Assembly: GCA_030691385.1 (NCBI GenBank)
Contig: JAUYEI010000029.1
Coordinates: forward strand, 1-64,000
DNA from: Azonexus sp.
GTDB taxonomy: Bacteria > Pseudomonadota > Gammaproteobacteria > Burkholderiales > Rhodocyclaceae
Reading direction: 5' to 3'
Length of the DNA stretch: 64,000 nt
Shown here: in pieces, positions 43,723 through 52,236 of the stretch
Position numbering within the stretch: the stretch's first letter is position 1
Layout of the letters: each line of letters begins with the position of its first letter
Program-made: the position numbers and the translations under genes
Notes under the pieces: generated by a model
The model's input: the letters and a program-made list of their open reading frames with translations, nothing else
The model's database searches: none
What the model was told of the DNA's origin: nothing

Positions 43723-44352
43723 TCAGGCTGCGGGTGGTTGATTGGTGAGGCCTTTCCGGTTTTTCTCCTGCAAAGCCTTGAGCAAGCCCGCGATGCCGCC
43801 CTTTTCGACTTCACTGGCGAAACTGCTGCGGTAGTTGGTCACCAGGCTGATGCTGGCGACCGCCACGTCAAACACCTGCCAGCGATCGCCGGTCTTGGCC
43901 AGGCTGTAGTCCAGCGCGATCGGCTGGGCGCCCGGCTTGTTGATCTGGCTGCGCACGAGCACCTCGTCGCCGCCGGCCGGTTTGGCTGACGGCTTGAAGC
44001 TGACGGTCTGGTCACGATAGGCGGTCAGCGAGTTGGCGTAAGTGCGGACGAGCAGGGTATGAAATTCGCTGATCAGCGCCTCGCGCTGTTTGGCATCGGC
44101 CTGCTGCCAGGCCCGCCCGACGGCCAGACTGGTCATCCGGGAGAAGTCGAAATGCGGTGCCACCTTCTTCTCGATCAGGGCCATCGCCCGTTGCGTGTTG
44201 CCCGACTGAATTCCCTGGTCCTGACGGAGGATGGTCAGCACCTCCTCGGTCACTCCCTTGACCAACGCATCGGGAGCAACATTCCCGGCCCGGCCAGCGC
44301 CCGGAAGCAGGAAGAAAACTGGCAGGAGCCAAAACAGACATTTTCGGATCAT
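43723..44352 (-). CDS. MlaC/Ttg2D-family phospholipid-binding periplasmic protein
   Basis: A 209-residue secreted protein of the MlaC family, which shuttles phospholipids between outer and inner membranes for the Mla ABC system. Signal peptide ends near GAGRA-GNVA. Family features are VAPHFDFSRMTSLAVGRAW, EALISEFHTLLVRTYANSL and DRWQVFDVAVASISLVTNYR. No mlaFEDB genes are beside it, so it is an orphan copy. AAGGAGGACACC precedes the ATG, and it is divergent from a response-regulator gene. Confidence 0.9.
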   Translation of the reverse strand: MIRKCLFWLLPVFFLLPGAGRAGNVAPDALVKGVTEEVLTILRQDQGIQSGNTQRAMALIEKKVAPHFDFSRMTSLAVGRAWQQADAKQREALISEFHTLLVRTYANSLTAYRDQTVSFKPSAKPAGGDEVLVRSQINKPGAQPIALDYSLAKTGDRWQVFDVAVASISLVTNYRSSFASEVEKGGIAGLLKALQEKNRKGLTNQPPAA

Positions 44353-44485
44353 GGTGTCCTCCTTGGTTGTCGCCCCGCGGGTGGAGCGGGAATCGCCCCG
44401 CCGCCGCACACTGGGCGGAACCCGCGGGTTGATTTCATCCTAGCCGGACGAGCGGACGAAAAATGTCGGCGGTGGACGATTTGCT

Positions 44486-44503
44486 TGTAGGAGGAGTCCT
44501 GCA
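44486..44503. promoter_or_regulatory. Palindromic operator TGNAGGA-N4-TCCTNCA, copy 2
   Basis: TGTAGGAGGAGTCCTGCA, a full match to the palindrome. It is between the divergent MlaC-like (134 bp away) and response-regulator (87 bp away) genes, so it can serve either. Confidence 0.65.
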
Positions 44504-44589
44504 CGACGATTCCGACGGGTCTGCGATGAATTTTCCGGCGATCCACGGCTCTAATCGTCAGCGAAAGGTGCAGGAAGAGAGGATTCGCC

Positions 44590-45225
44590 ATGATTAATGT
44601 CGCCATCGTCGATGATCACGAAATTGTCCGGGCCGGGCTGCGCGAAATTCTCGCCAACGAATTGGGGATTGCCATCGCCTTCGAAGCCGCCTCCGGGGAA
44701 GAGGCGCTATCCCGCCTTCAGGAAAGCCCCTGTGACGTGCTGCTCCTCGACCTCGCCCTGCCTGGCCAAAGCGGTGTCGATGTGCTGCGCACCTTGCGTC
44801 AGCGCTACCCGGACCTGCGGGTGCTGGTGCTGACCGGCTACCCCGAAGAACGTTACGCCCTGGCCATGCTCCGCCACGGCGCCGACGGCTACTTGTGCAA
44901 GGAATGCGGCCAGGACGAATTGCTCCGGGCCATACGCACCCTGGCCCAGGGGCACCGCTACCTGTCGCCGCGGATGGCCGAACTGCTTGCCGACGAGGTT
45001 GCCGGCAACGGCGCCGGAGCCGCCCACGATCAGCTTTCCGAGCGCGAACTGCAGGTATTCCTGCATCTCGCCCGCGGGCAGTCGGTTTCCGAAATCGGCA
45101 AGGCACTGCATTTGAGCATCAAGACGGTAAGCACCTATCGCTCCCGCCTGCTCGACAAGTTGGGGGTCGCCAGCAATGCCGAGCTTGCCACCTATGCCCT
45201 GCGCAATGGCCTGATGGCCGACTGA
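44590..45225 (+). CDS. NarL/FixJ-type response regulator
   Basis: A 211-residue two-domain regulator: receiver domain (about 1-120) with acidic pocket VDDHE, phospho-acceptor Asp54 (LLLDLALPG) and conserved Lys near 102 in YLCKECG; then a LuxR-type helix-turn-helix (about 145-205, LSERELQVFLHLARGQSVSE and LSIKTVSTYRSRLLDKLGV). It probably pairs with the HisKA_3 kinase at 45610 and is a candidate for binding the palindromes nearby. AAGAGAGGA lies before the ATG. Confidence 0.95.
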   Translation: MINVAIVDDHEIVRAGLREILANELGIAIAFEAASGEEALSRLQESPCDVLLLDLALPGQSGVDVLRTLRQRYPDLRVLVLTGYPEERYALAMLRHGADGYLCKECGQDELLRAIRTLAQGHRYLSPRMAELLADEVAGNGAGAAHDQLSERELQVFLHLARGQSVSEIGKALHLSIKTVSTYRSRLLDKLGVASNAELATYALRNGLMAD

Positions 45226-45229
45226 TCGC

Positions 45230-45637
45230 ATGGCCGCCCTGCCCGAAAACACCCTGCAAGCCCCACTGACAGTCATCCTGATCGAGGATTCGCCACTGCT
45301 GCGGCAGACCCTCGGCACCCTGCTCGACGAACTGGCCGGGGTCGCGGTGGTGGGCGAAGCAGAGGACGAAAGCTCGGCCCTTGAACTGTTACAGCGCCAG
45401 CAACCCAGGCTCGCCATCGTCGACCTGGAACTGAAGACGGGTAGCGGCCTTGGCGTCCTCCAGGCGATTTCCCGGGAGCCGGATCGCTTCGGCCATCCGC
45501 GGGCGGTGGTTTTTTCCAGCCACGGTCATCCCGTGATCCGCGAACGCTGCTTCGCCCTCGGCGTGGAACGTTTTTTCGACAAGGCGACCCAGTTCGACGA
45601 CTTGCTCGCCTATGTCCGGCAGGCCTCACCTTGCTGA
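45230..45637 (+). CDS. Single-domain response regulator
   Basis: A 135-residue receiver-only protein: acidic pocket LIEDSP, phospho-acceptor Asp65 in IVDLELKTG, and Lys near 118 in FFDKATQF. It has no output domain, so it may act as a phosphate sink or connector for the same kinase. The start codon is 4 bp after the upstream regulator stop, and the 3' end overlaps the convergent kinase gene by 28 bp, unusual for an operon of this kind. Confidence 0.9.
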   Translation: MAALPENTLQAPLTVILIEDSPLLRQTLGTLLDELAGVAVVGEAEDESSALELLQRQQPRLAIVDLELKTGSGLGVLQAISREPDRFGHPRAVVFSSHGHPVIRERCFALGVERFFDKATQFDDLLAYVRQASPC

Positions 45638-47019
45638 GCACCGTCGGTCACAATCGATGCGGCGCCAGGCAACGGAATGCTGATCGCGACCCGGGTTCCG
45701 GCGCCGGGCTGACTGGTCAGCGAGAAATCCCCGGCACACATCTGGACCCGGTGCTTCATGCCGGCCAGCCCATGATGCCGGCCACGCCCCCAGCCGGTCT
45801 TGAACCCCTTGCCGTCGTCTTCGACGACCAGTTCGAGGCGCCCTTCCTTGACCCGCATGGCCAGTTTTACCCGCTTGGCCTCGGCGTGCTTGCGGATATT
45901 GGTCAGTGCCTCCTGGGCAATGCGAAACATGGCCAGGGCGGTGGCCGGCGCCAGCAACAGGTCTTCCATCGGCAATTCCAGTTGCAACGCCGGGTTCCCT
46001 TCCCCCTCGGCGAATTCTTCGCCGAGGATACGCAAGGTGTTGACCAGGCCTAGTTCTTCGAGCAGCGGTGGGCGCAGGTCGTCGATAATCCGCCGCTTCA
46101 ACGCAATGCCGCTGTCGAGCAGGTTTTCCAGCCGCGCCAGGCGTTCGCGGCAAGCTTCGCCGGCCGAACCATCGAGTTGGCGCGCGACCCAACCGGATTC
46201 CATCTTGGCGGCGGTCAGCAGCGCCCCCAGTTCGTCGTGCAGCTCCCGTGCCAGTCGCGCTTTCTCGGACTCGCGGGCATTGGTCAAATAGCTCGCCAGA
46301 TCGCTCAATTCATCCGTACGCTCCTGGACCAGCGCGTCGAGACGCTGGTTTTCGCTCTGCAGGAGATCGGCCAATTGCTCGCGCAGCTTGAATTGGCGCT
46401 CAACGACGAAAAACAGGCCGAGCAGGAGCACCAAGGCGCTGGCCGCCTGAATGGCGACCACCCAGCGGGTCCGTTCGACATGCAGGGTCGAACGCGCGAA
46501 GGAGTCCTCCGCCTCTGCCCCCAGCTGCGCCTTCAGACCGAGGATACGTTCGCGAATGCGATCGGTGTAGCGCTTGCCCTGGATCCGGGATTCTTCACCG
46601 GCCATGCCGCGCTCGACCGCCAGGTCCAGGCTGCGCAGCTTGATCGCGACCAGGCCGGAGAGATCGGCCAGGGCCTCATCGTTGCCGGCGCGCGTGGCCA
46701 GGTCGAGCCGGATTTCTTCCAGCGTCGAACCGATTGTCGCCCGGCTTTTGTCATAAGGTTCGAGATGGGTGCGATTGCCGCTCAGCAGATAGCCCCGCAC
46801 TGCGCTTTCGGCATCCATCAACTGGATCAGCAGGCTATCGAGATTCTCGACCCGGGCCGCCTGCTGGCGCAAATCGCCGAGCGCCCGCAGGCTGGCTGTT
46901 CCCTGCCATTGGCTGGAGGCCAACAGCAGCACCACGAAGGCGCCGCCCAGGGCGAGCAGCAGATGATGCCACTTGCGCGCCAAGCGACCGCTATAGCGCT
47001 CCAGAAAAGGTTCGGGCAT
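45610..47019 (-). CDS. Membrane histidine kinase with CHASE3-like sensor (HisKA_3)
   Basis: A 469-residue NarX/DegS-class kinase. Membrane helices lie near 17-37 and 185-206, flanking a periplasmic CHASE3-like all-helical sensor domain. A coiled coil (about 208-245) leads to the HisKA_3 phospho-acceptor His261 (RLARELHDELG), with the HATPase domain (about 350-455) containing NIRKHAEAKRV and DDGKGFKTG. It is convergent with two response regulators, its likely partners, and has a palindromic operator 45 bp upstream of its start. Confidence 0.94.
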   Translation of the reverse strand: MPEPFLERYSGRLARKWHHLLLALGGAFVVLLLASSQWQGTASLRALGDLRQQAARVENLDSLLIQLMDAESAVRGYLLSGNRTHLEPYDKSRATIGSTLEEIRLDLATRAGNDEALADLSGLVAIKLRSLDLAVERGMAGEESRIQGKRYTDRIRERILGLKAQLGAEAEDSFARSTLHVERTRWVVAIQAASALVLLLGLFFVVERQFKLREQLADLLQSENQRLDALVQERTDELSDLASYLTNARESEKARLARELHDELGALLTAAKMESGWVARQLDGSAGEACRERLARLENLLDSGIALKRRIIDDLRPPLLEELGLVNTLRILGEEFAEGEGNPALQLELPMEDLLLAPATALAMFRIAQEALTNIRKHAEAKRVKLAMRVKEGRLELVVEDDGKGFKTGWGRGRHHGLAGMKHRVQMCAGDFSLTSQPGAGTRVAISIPLPGAASIVTDGAQQGEACRT

Positions 47020-47063
47020 GGAGTTCGTCCTTCGATTGGCAGGCGTGGATGCCGGCCTGGATA

Positions 47064-47081
47064 TGCAGGAGTCGTCCTACA
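47064..47081. promoter_or_regulatory. Palindromic operator TGNAGGA-N4-TCCTNCA, copy 3
   Basis: TGCAGGAGTCGTCCTACA is a full match. It lies between the kinase gene (start 47019, minus) and the EF-hand gene (start 47192, plus). Confidence 0.65.
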
Positions 47082-47191
47082 GGCGTTTCAGTCGGGTCTG
47101 ACAGCAAACCAGACGACCGGTTCCTAAGATGAAACCACCTCCGGGCCAATTCGACCGGGGGAACATTTTCCGATAGCCAAGGAGTACAAGC

Positions 47192-47506
47192 ATGAAATTC
47201 AAAACCACCATCGCCCCGCTATTTCTTCTCGTCGCCCTGCCTCTCGGGGCAATCGCTGCCGAACCGACGCAGCCCCCGTCTTCTGGCCCGGCGGCCAAGG
47301 AAGCCGCGCCCGCCCCAGCACCGGCGGCAAAGGATGAACCGATGCCGTTGTTCAAGGAACTGGACACCAATCGCGACAACTTCGTGACCAAGGACGAGGC
47401 CAAGCGTTCGGCCGAAGTCCTGGCTCGCTTCAAGGAACTCGACACCGACCGTGACGGCAAGATTTCCGGAGCGGAGTTCAAAAAAGGCATGCAGCCCAAG
47501 TACTAA
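47192..47506 (+). CDS. Periplasmic EF-hand protein, 104 aa
   Basis: A 104-residue secreted protein. Signal peptide ends near AIAA-EPT. After a Pro/Ala-rich linker there are two EF-hand loops, DTNRDNFVTKDE and DTDRDGKISGAE, both with intact calcium ligands at positions 1, 3, 5, 7 and 12. Likely a calcium-binding periplasmic protein of unknown role. AAGGAGTACAAGC precedes the ATG. It is probably co-regulated with the kinase gene by the operator at 47064. Confidence 0.9.
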   Translation: MKFKTTIAPLFLLVALPLGAIAAEPTQPPSSGPAAKEAAPAPAPAAKDEPMPLFKELDTNRDNFVTKDEAKRSAEVLARFKELDTDRDGKISGAEFKKGMQPKY

Positions 47507-47582
47507 GCGTCCCAACGGCCAAGCCTGATCACCCGGCGAACCGGCGATTCGACTTGGCCGTGACCCCTGGAAAGGAATAATC

Positions 47583-47897
47583 ATGCGGAACAGCAAATAC
47601 GGCATCGCCACCCTGCTGCTGCTGGCCACCCTCACCGCCTGCGGCGGTAGCCCGACCAAGGAAAGTACGGGCGAATTCATCGACGACACCACGATCACCA
47701 CCAAGGTCAAAGCGTCTTTCGTCGCCAGCAAGGAAGTCAAGGCCGGCAATATCCAGGTCGAGACCTTCAAGGGCAATGTCCAGCTTTCTGGCTTTGCCGA
47801 TAGTCACACCGAGATCGAACGGGCGGCGCAGATCGCCGCCAAGGTGGCTGGCGTCAAGGCGGTACGCAACGATATCCGCCTGAAATCTGCCCAATGA
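47583..47897 (+). CDS. BON-domain lipoprotein
   Basis: A 104-residue lipoprotein (lipobox LTAC, Cys near residue 20) with one BON domain: [32 protein letters not shown] and [15 protein letters not shown] proteins such as OsmY/DolP bind membranes or protect the envelope under stress. AAGGAATAATC lies before the ATG. It follows the EF-hand gene by 76 bp without a clear terminator between, so co-transcription is plausible. Confidence 0.92.
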   Translation: MRNSKYGIATLLLLATLTACGGSPTKESTGEFIDDTTITTKVKASFVASKEVKAGNIQVETFKGNVQLSGFADSHTEIERAAQIAAKVAGVKAVRNDIRLKSAQ

Positions 47898-47898
47898 C

Positions 47899-48267
47899 AT
47901 GTCGGTTGCGATAAGAGAACAGGCGTTCGAACAGCGCCCGGGCATGATCCTCGAAGGCGTCGTCACCAACGTCGCCGCCTTCGGCGCCTTTGTCGACATC
48001 GGCGTGCACCAGGACGGCCTGGTGCACGTCTCGGCGCTCTTCAACACCCTCGTCAAGGTCAAGGTGCTCGAAGTTGACCTGCAACGCCAGCGCATCGCGC
48101 TGACCATGCGCATGGGTGACGAAGTTGACAAAAGCGGGGGCAAAGGCCGCAGCGCCGAGGCCGGCAACCAGCGTGGTGCCCCGGTCAGCCGCCAGCAAGC
48201 CCGCCGCAACGCCCCGCCGCCGGCCGGTAACGCCATGGCGAACGCCTTCGCCAAGTTGCGGAAGTAA
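47899..48267 (+). pseudogene. Partial duplicate of the tex S1-domain end
   Basis: Codons 14-122 nearly repeat the C-terminal 120 residues of Tex (compare 36747-37109), with the same ending GNAMA-x-AFAKLRK. The copy lacks 13 residues ([13 protein letters not shown]) through an exact 39-bp in-frame deletion bounded by GTCAAGG repeats, which removes part of the S1 barrel. It has no ribosome site; the first 12 codons are unrelated. It may be a relic, or a free S1-like peptide if translated through coupling with the BON gene, whose stop is one base upstream. Confidence 0.85.
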
Positions 48268-48272
48268 CCCAC

Positions 48273-48333
48273 TCCCACGGTCAACCGGAAAAAACGGCCA
48301 AAATTGAAAAGGCGGCTGCAAAGCCGCCTTTTT
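48273..48333 (+). terminator. Dispersed 35-bp element, copy 8, with terminator
   Basis: CTCCCACGGTCAACCGG, AAAAAACGG, CCAAAATTGAAAAG (48273-48310) followed by GGCGGCT-gcaa-AGCCGCC and TTTTT (48311-48333), a rho-independent terminator. The same element plus hairpin follows tex at 37112-37166, so this block was duplicated together with the tex end. Confidence 0.9.
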
Positions 48334-48478
48334 GCTGGCTGGCCCGAAGAGCGAATGATCGATGCGTGCAGATCACGCACCTCTTCGTTGAACAAATAGC
48401 GACCTGACATGTCGACTGGTTACCGGAGACACGACGTTCCGTCGCGTTTTCGCCAATCCAACCCGCGAGGAGAATCCC

Positions 48479-48814
48479 ATGAAAAAACCACTCTGGCTGC
48501 TGCTGACGCTGACCACCTTGCCTCTGATGGTGCAGGCCGACGCCGGTTCGGTGACAATTGTTTCACCGGCCGACAATGCCACGCTCAGTGCGAAGGCCGA
48601 AAACAAGATCACCTACGACGTCGCCCCCGGCCCGCAAGGCGACCACACCCACCTTTATGTCAATGGCAAGGAGGTCGCGATACTGCGCCAATTGAAGGGC
48701 AGCCACGCGCTGGCGTCCCTGGCACCAGGCGCCCACGAAATATGCATCAAGGTGGTCAACAAGAACCACACGCCGATCGGTATAGAGAAATGCATCAAGG
48801 TGAAGGTTGAATGA
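48479..48814 (+). CDS. Secreted Ig-like/DUF4399-like protein, 111 aa
   Basis: A 111-residue periplasmic protein with signal peptide MKKPLWLLLTLTTLPLMVQA. The mature part is beta-rich with alternating strands (VTIVSPADNATLSAKAENKI, HTHLYVNGKEVAILRQLKG, PGAHEICIKVVNKNHTPIG) and one cysteine pair (near 88 and 104). It resembles small DUF4399/Ig-fold proteins, but that is a fold-level guess. CGCGAGGAGAATCCC lies before the ATG. It is followed 9 bp later by a membrane protein gene. Confidence 0.8.
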   Translation: MKKPLWLLLTLTTLPLMVQADAGSVTIVSPADNATLSAKAENKITYDVAPGPQGDHTHLYVNGKEVAILRQLKGSHALASLAPGAHEICIKVVNKNHTPIGIEKCIKVKVE

Positions 48815-48823
48815 TCGCTTGCC

Positions 48824-49237
48824 GTGGATACGCAGAATCTTTCCTACGCGCTGGTACAACTCGCACATAATTTTGGCGCCGTGGCGGTGACCGGTGGGGC
48901 CGTAGCCGGCTGGCTGGCGCAGCGCAGCGACGCGCTGCCGCCGAGCGCGCTGGTCTGGCTGGTGCTGGCCGGATGGATAGTGCAGACGGCCAGCGGCGCG
49001 GGATTCGGGCTGATCAGCCTGGCCTACTACGGGCAGTTCCCCGATCTTCACGGGGTGGCCGTCGCTGCCTTGGTGGTCAAGTTGAGTTGCGCGACCGCCG
49101 CGTTGATATTGAGCATGCTCCTCCTCAAGTTCGCCGGCGCCTGGTCGGCAGCGCGCCGCTGTAATGCCTGGAGCCTGCTCGTCGGCTTGGCTGCGACGGC
49201 CCTTTCGGCAGCCGCCTTCCTGCGCTGGTTTGCCTGA
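48824..49237 (+). CDS. Unknown four-helix membrane protein, 137 aa
   Basis: A 137-residue integral membrane protein with four predicted helices (about 10-30, 40-62, 75-98, 108-132). The start is GTG at 48824. It may be a membrane partner of the secreted protein just upstream. No enzyme motif is visible, and the family is not recognised. Confidence 0.75.
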   Translation: MDTQNLSYALVQLAHNFGAVAVTGGAVAGWLAQRSDALPPSALVWLVLAGWIVQTASGAGFGLISLAYYGQFPDLHGVAVAALVVKLSCATAALILSMLLLKFAGAWSAARRCNAWSLLVGLAATALSAAAFLRWFA

Positions 49238-49663
49238 GGCGGATAGCGGAGGAGCGAAGCACAAATTTCCGGAACTCTTCCCGGTTCCCATTGCCTGAAT
49301 GTAACCAGCAAGGTAATTCGAATGAATCCATGTGTTTGGCTGAAACACTCTGCGGAGTGGGTGCATGGATGATGAATCGAGTTAGCTTCTGGCAAGGCCC
49401 TTGGTTTGGTGTATAGCCCCGAGGGCCTTCTTCTTGTCGCCAGTGGTTTTGGCCGGCGGCTCGGCCCCTTGGGCCGCAATTCGAATTCCCTGCAATTTTC
49501 CGTCCCGCCGCGGCGGGGTGTGAGCTTCGATGGCATTGAATCCGGCTACTGACGCTGGTGGTGCTGCGGCGCGACCATATCTGTGTCCGCGCTGCGAGGC
49601 ATTGGCGCAAAAACTGGGATAATCGCGCCAATTCGTCACAAACAGCACCATCGGAGAATGACC
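49238..49663. other. Intergenic region without a recognised gene
   Basis: The 426-bp interval has no convincing gene. A minus-strand frame (49382-49651) ends with a lysine-rich tail and might be the relic of a small gene, but its codon use and start are unconvincing. GC-rich inverted sequences such as CCCGCCGCGGCGGG (49503-49516) are present. Confidence 0.4.
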
Positions 49664-50014
49664 ATGCCCGCCATCCGTGTCTATGGCATCAAGAACTGCG
49701 ACACCATGAAAAAAGCCATGAACTGGCTAGCTGAAAATGGTGTCGCCTACGAATTCATCGACTACAAGAAGGCCGGCGTCGCCGAGGCCAATCTGCCCGA
49801 CTGGAACGCCCGGGCCGGCTGGGAGAAGCTGCTCAACACGCGCGGCCTGATGTGGAAGAAGCTCAGCGACGAGGAGCGTTCCGCGGTCGACGAGCCCAAA
49901 GCCCTCAAATTGATGGCGCAATATCCGAGCCTCATCAAACGCCCGGTGCTCGACACGGGCAGCCAGCTCATCGTCGGATTCGCGCCGGAAAACTATGCGG
50001 AAAAGCTGAAGTGA
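49664..50014 (+). CDS. ArsC/Spx-family protein (YffB-like)
   Basis: A 116-residue thioredoxin-fold ArsC/Spx-like protein. The catalytic-site region is YGIKNCDTMKKA, with a single Cys near residue 12 and no CxxC second cysteine; the conserved LIKRPVL near 88-94 is present. YffB-like members are probably glutathione-dependent thiol reductases, not arsenate reductases. GGAGAATGACC precedes the ATG at 49664. It overlaps the hslO start (GTGA). Confidence 0.92.
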   Translation: MPAIRVYGIKNCDTMKKAMNWLAENGVAYEFIDYKKAGVAEANLPDWNARAGWEKLLNTRGLMWKKLSDEERSAVDEPKALKLMAQYPSLIKRPVLDTGSQLIVGFAPENYAEKLK

Positions 50015-50892
50015 GCGGCAGTTACGTTCAGCGCTTCATTTTCGAAGGCCTCGACATTCGCGGCGCCGTCGTCCATCTCGGCGACGCCTGGCAACAGATG
50101 CAAGCCGGCCGCGACTATCAGCCGACCGTCGCCCAATTGCTCGGCGAGACGGCGGCCGTCACGGCGCTGATTGCCGGCCAGCTCAAGCAACCCGGCCGCC
50201 TGACCCTGCAACTGCGCGGCAACGGCCCGGTCCAGTTGCTGGTCATGGACTGCAACGAACTGCTGCAGATGCGCGGCATGGCGCGCAGCAACCCGGTCGT
50301 GCTGGCTGCGCCGGTGCCGGAACTGCTCGGCGCCCATCAGGGCGGCCAGCTCATGATGAGCCTCGACATGCCGGAAGCCCGCCAGCCCTATCAAAGCTAC
50401 GTGCCGATGGTCGGCGACAGCATCGCGGCGATCTTCGAGCATTACCTCGAACAGTCCGAACAGCAGCCGTCGCGCCTGTTTGCTGCGTGCTGCCCGGAGG
50501 CAGCGACCTGCCTGTTCCTGCAAAAGCTGCCGGCCGCCGACCACCACGACCAGGATGGCTGGCAACGCATCACCCAGCTGGCGGCCACGGTCAAGCCGGC
50601 CGAGTTGCTCGAACTCGACACGGAAAGCCTGCTCGGCCGCCTCTTCCACGAAGACATGGCGGCACACGGCATCCGCCTCTACGACCCGCGCCCGGTGGCT
50701 TACCACTGCCCGGAAGACCGCAACAAGGTCGCCGACATGATCCGCAGCCTGGGCCATGCCGATGCCGAGGCGATCCTTGCTGAACACGGCGAAATCGTCA
50801 TCCGCGACGACATCTGCAACCGCGACTATCACTTCAGCGCCGACGATGTCGCCGCGCTGTTCGCCATCAGCGAAGGCAAGGCGCTGCATTGA
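50011..50892 (+). CDS. hslO: Hsp33-family redox chaperone, two zinc cysteines missing
   Basis: A 293-residue Hsp33 homologue, an ATP-independent holdase activated by oxidation. The fold is clear ([51 protein letters not shown]). However, the C-terminal zinc switch normally has CxC and CxxC; here only Cys233 (YHCPEDRNK) and Cys269 ([10 protein letters not shown]) remain. The redox switch is therefore altered or lost, and the protein may be constitutively active or use another trigger. GTG start overlaps the ArsC-like stop. Confidence 0.9.
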   Translation: MSGSYVQRFIFEGLDIRGAVVHLGDAWQQMQAGRDYQPTVAQLLGETAAVTALIAGQLKQPGRLTLQLRGNGPVQLLVMDCNELLQMRGMARSNPVVLAAPVPELLGAHQGGQLMMSLDMPEARQPYQSYVPMVGDSIAAIFEHYLEQSEQQPSRLFAACCPEAATCLFLQKLPAADHHDQDGWQRITQLAATVKPAELLELDTESLLGRLFHEDMAAHGIRLYDPRPVAYHCPEDRNKVADMIRSLGHADAEAILAEHGEIVIRDDICNRDYHFSADDVAALFAISEGKALH

Positions 50893-52226
50893 CGGAACCC
50901 TTCGTCCTCGGCCGAAGAGTCGAACTGCTCTATCGAAATGTCCTGCTCGGGCAGATTGTTTCGCTCATCAATGCCTCGGTGCTGACCTGGGTTGCCACGT
51001 CTCTGATCGACAATACGGCCATTTATGGCTGGTGGCTGGCCGCCATCGTGATAGCCGGCATACGGATCAACCAGGCCATCATCTACCGGCGAGAAACCCC
51101 GGCGAAAAGGGCGGCCGATGCCTTCAAGTGGCACCGGCGAGCCCGCCTGAGCGCAACCGCGGCGGGCATCGTCTGGGCCGGCGGCGCCCTTTTGCTCATG
51201 TCGCAAGGCAATACCCAGCTGCAACTGTTTGTCGGCTTCGTGATGTCCGGCATGATCGCCGGCGCCGTGCCCATCCTGGCCGCCGACCGACTCATTTTCC
51301 GCAGCTACGCGTGGCCGGTCGCCCTTGCCGTGGCTTTCGGCGCCTTCGGCCGCGACCCGTTGCACATCGCATTCACCGTCATGTCGCTCCTGTTCCTGCT
51401 GGCCGTAACGCGCAGCGTCGACTTCTTCCACAGCACGCTGCAGGATACCTTCCAGCTCGAGCATGAAAAAGATGGCTTGCTCGACAATCTCGACCATGCC
51501 CGCGAACTGGCCGAACGTTCCGACCGCGCCAAGACCGAGTTCCTGGCCAATATCAGCCATGAATTACGGACCCCCATGAACGGCATCATGGGCTTGTCGG
51601 AGCTGCTTGACCTTGAGCCGCTGACCGAGCAACAGCGTGAGTTGCTGACCCCTTTGCGCGAGTCAGCCAGCGATTTGCTATTGCTGATCAACGATCTGAT
51701 TCAACTTTCGGCGCTGGAGGCCGGGCACATCAAGCCAAATCCGACGCCTTTTGCCCTGAGCGACCTGGGCGCCAGCCTGCATGCCATCTACTTCAATGCC
51801 TGCACGACCAAAGGTCTGGATTTGCTGGAACAATTCGACGAGAACCTGCCGCAGGTCGTCAAAGGCGACATCTCGCTGCTGCAGCAGACTTTCGCGCAAC
51901 TGGCCGACAATGCGATCAAATTCACGGAACGCGGCCACATCACGCTGACCGCCCGCATTCATGAGCAATCCTCAAGCACGGTCAACATCGAGTTCGCGAT
52001 CAGCGACACCGGCCCCGGCATCCCGGCCGAAAAAATCGCCGTGCTCGATGGTCTTTTCGTTCAGGCGGACGGCTCGGCTACCCGGCGCCATGGCGGCACC
52101 GGCATCGGCCTGCCGATCGCCCGCAAGCTGGTCGAATTGATGGGTGGCAAGCTCAGGATAAAAAGCGAAGTCGGTATCGGCAGCCGCTTCAGTTTCATCG
52201 TTCCCTTCGGGCTGGCGGACGTCTGA
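50889..52226 (+). CDS. Membrane histidine kinase (HisKA class)
   Basis: A 445-residue kinase. Membrane segments lie in about 15-185 (several helices, including 20-38, 48-64, 88-105, 113-132, 145-175). The phospho-acceptor His224 is in [17 protein letters not shown], followed by HATPase motifs [19 protein letters not shown] and [13 protein letters not shown]. No receiver domain is attached and no response regulator is adjacent. The start is TTG at 50889, overlapping the hslO stop (TTGA), so it may be co-translated with the chaperone. Signal unknown. Confidence 0.93.
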   Translation: MTEPFVLGRRVELLYRNVLLGQIVSLINASVLTWVATSLIDNTAIYGWWLAAIVIAGIRINQAIIYRRETPAKRAADAFKWHRRARLSATAAGIVWAGGALLLMSQGNTQLQLFVGFVMSGMIAGAVPILAADRLIFRSYAWPVALAVAFGAFGRDPLHIAFTVMSLLFLLAVTRSVDFFHSTLQDTFQLEHEKDGLLDNLDHARELAERSDRAKTEFLANISHELRTPMNGIMGLSELLDLEPLTEQQRELLTPLRESASDLLLLINDLIQLSALEAGHIKPNPTPFALSDLGASLHAIYFNACTTKGLDLLEQFDENLPQVVKGDISLLQQTFAQLADNAIKFTERGHITLTARIHEQSSSTVNIEFAISDTGPGIPAEKIAVLDGLFVQADGSATRRHGGTGIGLPIARKLVELMGGKLRIKSEVGIGSRFSFIVPFGLADV

Positions 52227-52236
52227 ACCGGCAGCC

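Noticed and set aside
49382-49651. Minus-strand frame of 89 codons before the ArsC-like gene
   Set aside because: Only its lysine-rich end looks protein-like; no start signal, and it overlaps the likely promoter region of the 49664 gene.
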